Assembly: GCF_910587525.1 (NCBI RefSeq) | Contig: NZ_CAJULS010000126.1 | Span: forward strand, 1-6,731 | DNA length: 6,731 nt | DNA from: an uncultured Oscillibacter sp. | Lineage (GTDB): Bacteria > Bacillota > Clostridia > Oscillospirales > Oscillospiraceae | Direction of reading: 5' to 3' | In this document: positions 1-4,363 of the stretch, in pieces | Numbering within the stretch: the first letter of the stretch is position 1 | Layout of the letters: each line of letters starts with the position of its first letter | The notes under the pieces: generated by a model | What the model saw: the letters and a program-made list of their open reading frames with translations, nothing else | Database searches by the model: none | Told to the model about the DNA's origin: nothing | Made by a program: the position numbers and the translations under genes

Positions 1-321
1 GTGACGCGGTTCGCCCACAGAGGTTCCATCACCGCTTTCGCCGGCGTTGACCCTGGCGCTAACCAGTCCAGCGAGCGTGAAGCTAAGAGCGTCAGAACTT
101 CCAAGAGCGGCCCGCCGGAGCTGCGCAGGACGCTGTTCCTTGTGATGGACGGCCTGCTGAAATCCATGCCCCAGGATGACCCGGTCTACCAGTTCATGGA
201 CAAGAAACGCGCCGAGGGCAAGCCCTACCTGGTCTACATGACCGCCGGGGCCAACAAGTTCCTGCGCATCTACTACGGCAGGGTCAAAGAATATCTGGCA
301 TCGCTGGAAAACGCCGATTGA
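1..321 (+). CDS. IS110-family transposase (DNA recombinase), C-terminal fragment cut by the left window edge
   Basis: The reading frame is open from base 1 and stops at 319-321, so only the last 106 or so residues are visible; the GTG at base 1 need not be the real start. The visible part matches the C-terminal transposase domain of IS110 elements: a block ITAFAGVDPGANQS near residues 10-23, then TSK-G-P-ELRRTLF at about 33-46, and a tail rich in the family's pattern (YMTAGANKFLRIYYGRVKEYL). In this family a serine in this domain joins the N-terminal DEDD (RuvC-like) site; Ser23 in the Q-S position is the likely one. Family members usually read QSG and SKRG here; this copy reads QSS and SKSG, so it is diverged or possibly inactive. 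IS110 enzymes are guided by a bridge RNA encoded in a non-coding end of the element. The N-terminal catalytic part lies outside the window, so intactness cannot be judged. Confidence 0.88.
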   Translation: MTRFAHRGSITAFAGVDPGANQSSEREAKSVRTSKSGPPELRRTLFLVMDGLLKSMPQDDPVYQFMDKKRAEGKPYLVYMTAGANKFLRIYYGRVKEYLASLENAD

Positions 322-344
322 CCGTCCCCGCCCTGTTTCCATTT

Positions 345-371
345 GACCGGCGTTTACACGGCGGTCTTTTT
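345..371 (+). terminator. Rho-independent terminator after the IS110 recombinase gene
   Basis: GACCG (345-349) pairs with CGGTC (362-366) and CGT (351-353) pairs with ACG (358-360), with one G-G mismatch between. The stem is followed directly by TTTTT (367-371). It lies 24 bases after the stop codon, as expected for the end of the recombinase transcript. Confidence 0.8.
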
Positions 372-423
372 GTGTTGCTTTTTTCTCCTTCCTCTATGTC
401 CACAAATTTATTTCATTTTCCTA

Positions 424-456
424 TTGACTTTTCCTTTGCAGACTTTTCAATATAAT
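424..456 (+). promoter_or_regulatory. Promoter-like pair downstream of the IS110 recombinase
   Basis: A TTGACT box (424-429) and a perfect TATAAT box (451-456) are separated by 21 bp, longer than the usual 16-18. A weaker TTTTCC at 429-434 gives 16 bp spacing. The perfect -10 box in a region with no open reading frame downstream suggests transcription of an RNA starting near 463. In IS110 elements a promoter is often completed only when the ends join in the circular form, so a suboptimal spacing here is not surprising. Activity is inferred. Confidence 0.45.
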
Positions 457-462
457 TAAGGT

Positions 463-616
463 GTTCGGAGATTGGGCATTGATGCGAATAATATCTGCGG
501 CTGCATCGGTCTGCCCTTGTTCGAGTTCGACGGATAAAGACTAGACTAAGGTGTAATAAAGGATAAAAAGCGCCTCATGTGTACAACCTCCTTCTCCGTG
601 TAAACGGAAATTTTGT
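463..616 (+). ncRNA. Candidate structured RNA, possibly the IS110/IS1111-type bridge RNA
   Basis: Downstream of the promoter-like pair lies a clear stem-internal loop-stem: GGGCA (474-478) pairs with TGCCC (512-516), then GATGC (481-485) pairs with GCATC (503-507), enclosing a 17-nt apical loop and a small asymmetric internal loop. Further on, CCGT (596-599) and ACGG (604-607) form a short hairpin with a GTAA (GNRA) tetraloop followed by a T-rich stretch at 611-614. Elements of the IS1111 subgroup carry the bridge RNA between the recombinase gene and the right end, which is this position. The size, location and looped stem fit, but I cannot find the right end of the insertion sequence or match guide loops to a target, so the identity is a hypothesis. 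The 3' end is a guess. Confidence 0.3.
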
Positions 617-634
617 GATCTCAACGGTAACAGG

Positions 635-674
635 CCCGTGGGGGTGGTACTCGCCATTCCCGGCCCCCACAGGG
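635..674. other. Strong GC-rich hairpin carrying a TGGTACTC loop motif
   Basis: CCC (635-637) pairs with GGG (672-674) around a bulged A671, and GTGGGGG (638-644) pairs perfectly with CCCCCAC (664-670). The apical region 645-663 contains TGGTACTC (645-652), which recurs in the loop of the hairpin at 831-861. No T-run follows closely, so it is not a standard terminator on the plus strand. It may belong to an RNA that reads through from 463, or be a separate element. Confidence 0.5.
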
Positions 675-696
675 TTTGCCCGTCAAGACACAAAAG

Positions 697-727
697 CGGC
701 GCAGGGCATTTAATCCCTACACCGCCG
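697..727. other. Second GC-rich hairpin upstream of the small RNA promoter
   Basis: CGGCG (697-701) pairs with CGCCG (723-727) and AGGG (703-706) pairs with CCCT (715-718), with an eight-base loop. TGCCC (677-681) could instead pair with GGGCA (704-708), so two alternative folds exist. No function is evident. Confidence 0.4.
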
Positions 728-750
728 GAAGCTACACACACAATGCCCCC

Positions 751-779
751 TTGAAAAGTACCGGTAAAAAGGGTATAAT
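751..779 (+). promoter_or_regulatory. Near-consensus housekeeping (sigma-A type) promoter of the small RNA gene
   Basis: TTGAAA (751-756) and TATAAT (774-779) are separated by exactly 17 bp, one mismatch from the full consensus. Transcription would start near 785-787. No start codon with a ribosome binding site follows; a folded RNA and a terminator do. Confidence 0.75.
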
Positions 780-785
780 GGGGCC

Positions 786-974
786 GTGGCGCAGTAATCT
801 GCTGTGTGGGAGGTATGCGCTCCTGCATAGGGGTGCGGGGGACTGGTACTCCCCTGCACCCTGCCTATTGCTTCTGTGTCTCTCAGGGCCATTTTACAAC
901 AGAACAGGAAAAATTGCAATAGTGATTGACATGGTTTCGACGCGCTTCGGCGTGTTGGGCCATGTCTGCTTTTT
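786..974 (+). ncRNA. Stand-alone structured small RNA of about 190 nt, family not identified
   Basis: A near-consensus promoter and a very strong terminator bracket this segment, and the body folds well. GGCC (782-785) can pair with GGCC (887-890), and GGCGCAG (788-794) pairs with CTGTGTC (874-880) including G-U pairs, closing the structure. Inside are a small hairpin GGAG/CTCC (809-812, 820-823) and a long one: ATAG/CTAT (827-830, 865-868), GGGTGC/GCACCC (831-836, 856-861) and GGGG/CCCC (837-840, 851-854), with loop GACTGGTACT. A mostly unpaired A-rich linker (891-925) leads to the terminator. Length and the overall long closed hairpin recall 6S RNA, and the first bases look faintly tRNA-like, but no T-arm is present and I cannot assign a known family. 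Because GGCC at 782-785 lies at the extreme 5' end, the exact start matters. Overlapping open frames on both strands look accidental. Confidence 0.6.
928..974 (+). terminator. UUCG-capped rho-independent terminator of the small RNA
   Basis: An almost continuous stem joins 928-945 to 950-966, with G-U pairs and one bulged T (935). It is capped by C-TTCG-G, the very stable UUCG tetraloop (946-949), and followed by TGC and TTTTT (970-974). GACATGG at the base (928-934) pairs perfectly with CCATGTC (960-966). Confidence 0.78.
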
Positions 975-1003
975 CCCGCTTTGCTGCCCTGATAAATCGC
1001 TCG

Positions 1004-1173
1004 GAACCGCGCAAGCGGTTCAATCCCCGCAGGGGGGGCGAAGGCACAGCCGGCGGATCGGGCACCCCCGTCAGGGGGCAAGCCGGACATGCGGAGCATG
1101 GGCGGCGCAGTAAGGGCCCCAGAGAGCTCCCACAGGGGCTCGCAGGGGTGACCCGGAGCGCAGCGTAGGGTCA
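1004..1173. repeat. Run of short, mostly perfect GC-rich hairpins
   Basis: Consecutive hairpins: GAACCGC/GCGGTTC with a GCAA loop (1004-1021); CCCC/GGGG (1025-1035); CCGGC/GCCGG (1050-1054, 1082-1086) enclosing CCCCC/GGGGG with a GTCA loop (1065-1078); CATGC/GCATG (1088-1100); GAGCTCC/GGGGCTC with a CACA loop (1124-1141); TGACCC/GGGTCA (1149-1154, 1168-1173). They differ in sequence, so this is not a tandem repeat, but the alternation of tiny loops and perfect stems is well beyond chance for 170 bases. Possible roles are a long structured RNA, single-strand origin or transfer signals, or a graveyard of inserted palindromes. None is proven. Open frames across it look spurious. Confidence 0.55.
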
Positions 1174-1174
1174 G

Positions 1175-1233
1175 CGGTGTCGGCTATGCCGACCACACGG
1201 GTATAAAACGTAGTTTTAGCCCGTGTGCCACCG
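1175..1233. other. Three-way-junction inverted repeat (two hairpins inside an outer stem)
   Basis: CGGTG (1175-1179) pairs with CACCG (1229-1233). Inside are GTCGGC/GCCGAC with a TAT loop (1179-1193) and a larger hairpin CACACGGG/CCCGTGTG (1194-1201, 1220-1227) whose inner part TAAAAC/GTTTTA (1204-1209, 1213-1218) closes on a GTA loop. G1179 is shared between the outer and first inner stem, so they compete by one pair. The hairpins abut, which is typical of cruciform-forming origin or transfer-origin DNA and of structured RNA. Confidence 0.55.
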
Positions 1234-1258
1234 CCCCTTATGCCCTTTTTCCCGTTTT

Positions 1259-1293
1259 GGCAGGTCGGAGCGACATACGGTCGCGACCCTGCC
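1259..1293. other. Nested inverted repeat
   Basis: GGCAGG (1259-1264) pairs with CCTGCC (1288-1293), and GCGAC (1270-1274) pairs with GTCGC (1280-1284) around a five-base loop ATACG. It is followed by a separate perfect hairpin TTCAAC-GAA-GTTGAA (1309-1323). Confidence 0.55.
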
Positions 1294-1339
1294 AGAGAAG
1301 CCTGATATTTCAACGAAGTTGAATTTATAATTTGACTGA

Positions 1340-1396
1340 TTTCCGGGCGGTTGGATTTTATATAAAAAATATTTTTTATATAAAACTGCCCGGAAA
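1340..1396. repeat. Large inverted repeat containing a 30-bp perfect AT palindrome
   Basis: Bases 1356-1385 form a perfect 30-bp palindrome of A and T only, centred between 1370 and 1371. It is embedded in a wider inverted repeat, TTTCCGGGC (1340-1348) with GCCCGGAAA (1388-1396). Such a GC clamp around an AT core favours cruciform extrusion or easy strand opening. It stands directly left of the TTATAAAATCA repeats, suggesting one regulatory or origin unit. Confidence 0.7.
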
Positions 1397-1399
1397 GCG

Positions 1400-1506
1400 T
1401 TGATACGTCAGGGCCCATTTTATAAAATCAGGGACGGCGCATGACATACGTTATAAAATCAGGCGGACGCATGATTTTATAAAATCAAGAAGCCCTGATA
1501 CGTCAA
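1400..1506. repeat. TTATAAAATCA direct repeats bounded by an inverted repeat
   Basis: TTATAAAATCA occurs at 1420-1430, 1451-1461 and 1477-1487. The first two copies continue into related sequence ending in GCATGA (1439-1444 and 1469-1474), giving two units of about 25 bp. The third copy is part of the perfect 16-bp palindrome 1472-1487. TGATACGTCA stands at both borders (1401-1410 and 1496-1505), and the borders also form an inverted repeat of the type TTGA-N4-TCAGGGC (1400-1414 and 1492-1506 complement). This is the arrangement expected of iterons bound by a replication or regulatory protein; the protein is not in the window. Confidence 0.65.
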
Positions 1507-1524
1507 TCCGCGACGTTTTCCGCG

Positions 1525-1558
1525 CCTGGGACCGGGGGCTTACGCCCCCAGCCCCAGG
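1525..1558. other. Very stable hairpin
   Basis: GGGGGC (1534-1539) and GCCCCC (1544-1549) pair around a TTAC loop, with an outer stem CCTGGG (1525-1530) and CCCAGG (1553-1558). No T-run follows on the plus strand and no A-run precedes for the minus strand, so it is not a standard terminator. To its right lie GCGGC/GCCGC (1573-1577, 1586-1590) and a distant inverted pair TGCGAATA/TATTCGCA (1622-1629, 1681-1688). Otherwise I see nothing in 1560-1690. Confidence 0.5.
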
Positions 1559-1690
1559 TGTGGGTCTTCTGTGCGGCCGCTCATAGCCGCAGTCGGTGGC
1601 GGTCGATGATTTTGACGGCGCTGCGAATAAAAAAGAATAAGAGGGCCTTGTTTTTGCAACTTTTTTAAGCGAAATATCTGTATTCGCATC

Positions 1691-1717
1691 TCGTACATTG
1701 CCAGGGCAAGTCGTACA
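1691..1717. promoter_or_regulatory. Operator-like site: two TCGTACA boxes 20 bp apart around an inverted repeat
   Basis: TCGTACA occurs at 1691-1697 and 1711-1717, a spacing of 20 bp or two helical turns. Between them lies TTGCC-AG-GGCAA (1698-1709). The same heptamer returns several times at 2090-2260, so it is probably a binding site for one protein. No adjacent gene on either strand is obviously controlled. Confidence 0.5.
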
Positions 1718-1744
1718 AATATCACAGTTTATCCTGCTTTTATT

Positions 1745-1967
1745 TACCTTGGTCAAAAATTGGCCTTTTTCTGGTCACTTAAAGCCCAGAACGAGACCTC
1801 AAAAAGGCCACACCAGGTCATAACACGATCTACTTGGAGCCCAAAGCCCACTACGAGCCCAATATTGGCCCAATATGAGACCAGAAAGAGGCCATTAGAT
1901 TTCTGACCTGACCATAATCAGCCCATTGACGGCCCAAAAAGTGACCATTAAATAGCCTTGACAGCCA
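1745..1967. repeat. Array of about 21 helically phased 11-bp iterons
   Basis: Reading from 1745 in steps of 11, the last five bases of nearly every unit fit G-N-C/T-C-A/T: GGTCA ends at 1755, GGCCT at 1766, GGTCA at 1777, GCCCA at 1788, GACCT at 1799, GGCCA at 1810. After a few 7-12 bp units, the 11-bp phase is exact again at 1850, 1861, 1872, 1883 and 1894, and then at 1914, 1925, 1936, 1947 and 1958. The other six bases are variable and AT-rich. Only the unit ending near 1904 loses the pattern. Eleven is not a multiple of three, so this is not a protein repeat. In the ParMRC system of plasmid R1, the centromere parC consists of 11-bp direct repeats bound by ParR; an iteron origin is another option. 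No parM, parR or rep gene is in the window, so the role is inferred. Confidence 0.75.
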
Positions 1968-2089
1968 GTATGATATGAAAAAATGCGGAAATACCGCAAA
2001 ATGTACAATATCGTGTACCATTTTTCAAAACCGGGTATCGCTCGCAATTCGTTCGGGCGCATGGATTGGCGCAAAAAAGCATCAAATTA

Positions 2090-2268
2090 TGTACGAAAAT
2101 AAAAAAACACTTCGTACAGCCAAAAGCCCTGCTACGCAAGGCTTTTGACTATTTTGTACGATTGTACTACTTAATTTTAAGTTATAAAAAAGAAAATATA
2201 TAGGTCTATAGATAGCCATATAAAGTATATATGCAGGCAAACATAAAAAAACGTCGTACAGCCGTACA
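2090..2268. repeat. Second cluster of TCGTACA boxes, including an inverted pair around a hairpin
   Basis: Exact copies are at 2112-2118 and 2254-2260 on the plus strand and at 2090-2096 and 2155-2161 on the minus strand; close variants are CCGTACA (2262-2268) and TGTACT (2163-2168). To the left, 2002-2020 carries a related pair, TGTACA and TGTACCA. The boxes at 2112 and 2155 face each other around a perfect hairpin CAAAAGCC/GGCTTTTG (2121-2128, 2140-2147). Together with 1691 and 1711 there are six exact copies in 570 bp, where less than one is expected. This points to a dedicated DNA-binding protein. Confidence 0.6.
2162..2260. other. AT-rich stretch, candidate unwinding element or promoter region
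   Basis: About 100 bases are dominated by A and T, starting with the hairpin ACTTAA-TT-TTAAGT (2169-2182) and continuing through many TATA steps (2195-2232). It lies next to the TCGTACA boxes and 200 bp from the 11-bp array, as an unwinding element lies next to iterons in plasmid origins. No consensus DnaA box (TTATCCACA type) was seen nearby, which weakens an oriV reading. Confidence 0.3.
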
Positions 2269-2323
2269 GGAACAAAAAACAGAACTTTTGAGGCAACTTA
2301 GAATTTGCCCCCTCCCCATCCAT

Positions 2324-2364
2324 CATCACAGACTGTCAGGGGGCGGCGCGGCCTGACTGTGATG
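2324..2364 (-). terminator. Inverted repeat just beyond the pcfJ stop, possible terminator without a T-run
   Basis: CATCACAG (2324-2331) pairs with CTGTGATG (2357-2364), and TCAGG (2336-2340) pairs with CCTGA (2352-2356), with four bases bulged on one side. It lies 28 bases after the pcfJ-like stop codon on the minus strand. No T-run follows directly in that direction, so it may act as a transcript-stabilising 3' hairpin; a T-run does occur further on, near 2274-2279. Confidence 0.4.
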
Positions 2365-2391
2365 CCTAATCGTATGCACATATTCCTCCCT

Positions 2392-4362
2392 CTATGCGGC
2401 GGGGGCGGCGTGAAGCACCTGCCGCTTCCAGCGGCTCATGAATGCGTTGACTTCCGGTGTGGCATCGCAGTTGCCGATCCCTCGGACCTGTGCTACTTCT
2501 CCATTCAGCACTTCCACGGTATAGAAGGGCTTGTCCGCCGCCTCGCAGCGCCGGAGGAAAAGGATCATGGTTTTCCGGGCGGCGACCTTGGAAACATACC
2601 CACCGACACAATGATGGAGCGCATGGCCTTCGGTGATGATCTCGTCCAAGGACGCCGGGTAGACGATTTTCATACCGTCCAGCTCAAAATCAAGCTGTCC
2701 CTTGATGCGTTTATATGCTTTCTGGAAGTTTTCCCGCATTTTCATGTCGATTTTAATTTTCATGCGCTGGGCCGTCCTATCATGAGATTTCTGTAAATCC
2801 TTCGGGAACAGGACAAAATTGTTCCTTAAATCATAGCCCAGTTTGACGCACATCTCCAGGTAGTCTATGTACTCCCTGACCACAGTCTTGATGGAATCGT
2901 AGTGTAAGCCGCCGTACTTTCCCTCCCGGCCTCGCAGCAGGCCGTATTGCCCATCCGCATACCGTATGAGCTTATGGGGCGTCGTATGTGCCAGGATAGA
3001 CGACAGGTCCATGTTGATTTTGCGGTCGATCTGCCACGTCAGCAGTTTTTGGCGGTCTTTCACCCCGTTCCGGTAGTACACTTGCATACGCTGCAAGTTT
3101 TCCATCCCCACGTCCAGCTCTCGCAGAAAGGCCACATCCTCGGCCGCAACATTCAAAATTCGGTGGGTGCGGTTCTGGGTTTCGTCCAGACCGGAACTAT
3201 ATTCTATCCGATAGACCAAGTCTGAAGCCAAACGGAAAAAGCCGGTCTTGACCAGGTGCTCCAACCGGGGATGCCGCAAATGAGCAGACAGGAAGGGATA
3301 AACCTCCATAGGCCTCTGAAAATGGTCGCTATAATCGGCCAGGGGGCAATACTGCCAGGACGTTCCCAGGAGTACGTCCGGTAAGTTTTTGCGGTAAAGA
3401 TAACCGCAGGTATCCGCATAGAAATTATAGCTATATGGATAGAACACAGGGCGCTCGCCCTGTTTCCAGTTGCCGTCCCAAGTTTCATAGTAGCAGTCAC
3501 ATAGGATACGGCCTTCTGGGTCAACTCGGACGAATTGACGGGCGTTCTCCCAAACGGCGATTTGGGGCTCGTCATTCTGTATGGGGGCATTGACCTTGAT
3601 AATACGGATGACCAGCTCCCCCGCCTTGGTTCGCTGAATGACCTGACAAGTCAACCGGTCAAACAGCTTGCCCATACGGCCCTTGGCCTTCATGGTCAAC
3701 TCCCGGCCGCAATGGGGACAGGAGGCAGTTCCGTTGTGCTTAACGTCCGTCAAGACAAATTCGTCGCCGCAGGCGGAGCAGACGCCTGTGGCTTTGCCGT
3801 GTCGGGCGTGGCTATACAGAAAGTAAGCCGGGAGAATATCCCGGCGCAGCCAATCACCCAAATCACGTGGGAGTGTAGGTAGGCCGGACATTCGAACCAT
3901 AACCTTTTGTTCCCGCTGGCATAGACGTTTTTGCAGGCGTCTGTCAAGAATTGTCTGCTGGGCATGGGTCAGGGCGGCGATACCACCGTGGTCACGGTCA
4001 TGAAAGAAACTGCATACACGCTGTTCGTCTTGACTGGAATAGAACGCGCACTTACTCGTAAAGAAGTAATCATTGTCCAACTTTACAAACCTGGCCGTCC
4101 TCCAGCGGGCCTTGCCGTCCGGCTCCACGGCCAGGGTAATGTATTCACCGCCCGCATGGAACATGGTCCAGACAGGCGTGAAATTGCCAGCGGCGGCCTG
4201 TTTGCGGTCGTAAACGTACAGTACAAGCGTTCGGCGGTGGCTGATAATTTTAACCGCCGTTCGGACGATGTAGCTGACCTGCGGGGCATGGAGCAGCCCG
4301 TGTCCCTGGGGGATGGTCAGGCCGGGATCAGCGTACTGGCGCAGGGATTTTTTATCCAGCAT
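2392..4362 (-). CDS. pcfJ: PcfJ-like protein of conjugative elements, with a CxxC zinc-binding motif
   Basis: This 656-residue protein carries the PcfJ family signature at its C terminus: EGHALHHCVGGY (about 578-589), then a segment with FYTVEV-NGEVAQVRG and a conserved C-terminal helix up to about 650. A four-cysteine motif, CSAC at 195-198 and CPHC at 215-218, probably binds zinc and would fit nucleic-acid binding. I see no signal peptide or membrane segment, so it should be cytoplasmic. PcfJ is named after the conjugative plasmid pCF10, and the family recurs in Firmicute conjugative elements; its biochemical role is not established. The ATG at 4360-4362 is chosen because GGGGGTGAT (4368-4376) lies just upstream, inside the end of the pcfK-like gene. 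One base separates it from that gene's stop, implying translational coupling. The long N-terminal part I do not recognise. The symbol denotes the family, not proven orthology. Confidence 0.88.
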   Translation of the reverse strand: MLDKKSLRQYADPGLTIPQGHGLLHAPQVSYIVRTAVKIISHRRTLVLYVYDRKQAAAGNFTPVWTMFHAGGEYITLAVEPDGKARWRTARFVKLDNDYFFTSKCAFYSSQDEQRVCSFFHDRDHGGIAALTHAQQTILDRRLQKRLCQREQKVMVRMSGLPTLPRDLGDWLRRDILPAYFLYSHARHGKATGVCSACGDEFVLTDVKHNGTASCPHCGRELTMKAKGRMGKLFDRLTCQVIQRTKAGELVIRIIKVNAPIQNDEPQIAVWENARQFVRVDPEGRILCDCYYETWDGNWKQGERPVFYPYSYNFYADTCGYLYRKNLPDVLLGTSWQYCPLADYSDHFQRPMEVYPFLSAHLRHPRLEHLVKTGFFRLASDLVYRIEYSSGLDETQNRTHRILNVAAEDVAFLRELDVGMENLQRMQVYYRNGVKDRQKLLTWQIDRKINMDLSSILAHTTPHKLIRYADGQYGLLRGREGKYGGLHYDSIKTVVREYIDYLEMCVKLGYDLRNNFVLFPKDLQKSHDRTAQRMKIKIDMKMRENFQKAYKRIKGQLDFELDGMKIVYPASLDEIITEGHALHHCVGGYVSKVAARKTMILFLRRCEAADKPFYTVEVLNGEVAQVRGIGNCDATPEVNAFMSRWKRQVLHAAPAA

Positions 4363-4363
4363 A

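Noticed and set aside
457..554. 8-bp direct repeat TAAGGTGT at 457-464 and 547-554 as a target duplication
   Set aside because: IS110 elements generally do not make such duplications, nothing transposon-like lies between the copies, and an 8-mer repeat at this distance is not strong evidence.
780..860. tRNA or tmRNA gene suggested by the GGGGCCGTGGCGCAGT start
   Set aside because: No anticodon arm of proper size, no T-arm with GGTTCGA-type loop and no matching 3' acceptor strand follow.
676..1113. Plus-strand open frame of 145 codons, and a minus-strand one at 710-1099
   Set aside because: Both run across a promoter, a structured RNA and its terminator, have no ribosome binding site and translate to compositionally odd sequence rich in Arg, Cys and Gly without recognisable motifs.
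1451..1756. Minus-strand open frame of 101 codons
   Set aside because: It has a TTG start without a ribosome binding site, and it crosses palindromes and iterons; it is best explained as chance.
1948..2139. Minus-strand open frame of 63 codons with several cysteines
   Set aside because: It has a TTG start inside a hairpin loop, no ribosome binding site, and overlaps the 11-bp array and the TCGTACA boxes.
1745..2268. CRISPR array
   Set aside because: The repeats are 11 bp and 7 bp, too short and too regular or irregular respectively for repeat-spacer architecture, and there are no cas genes.
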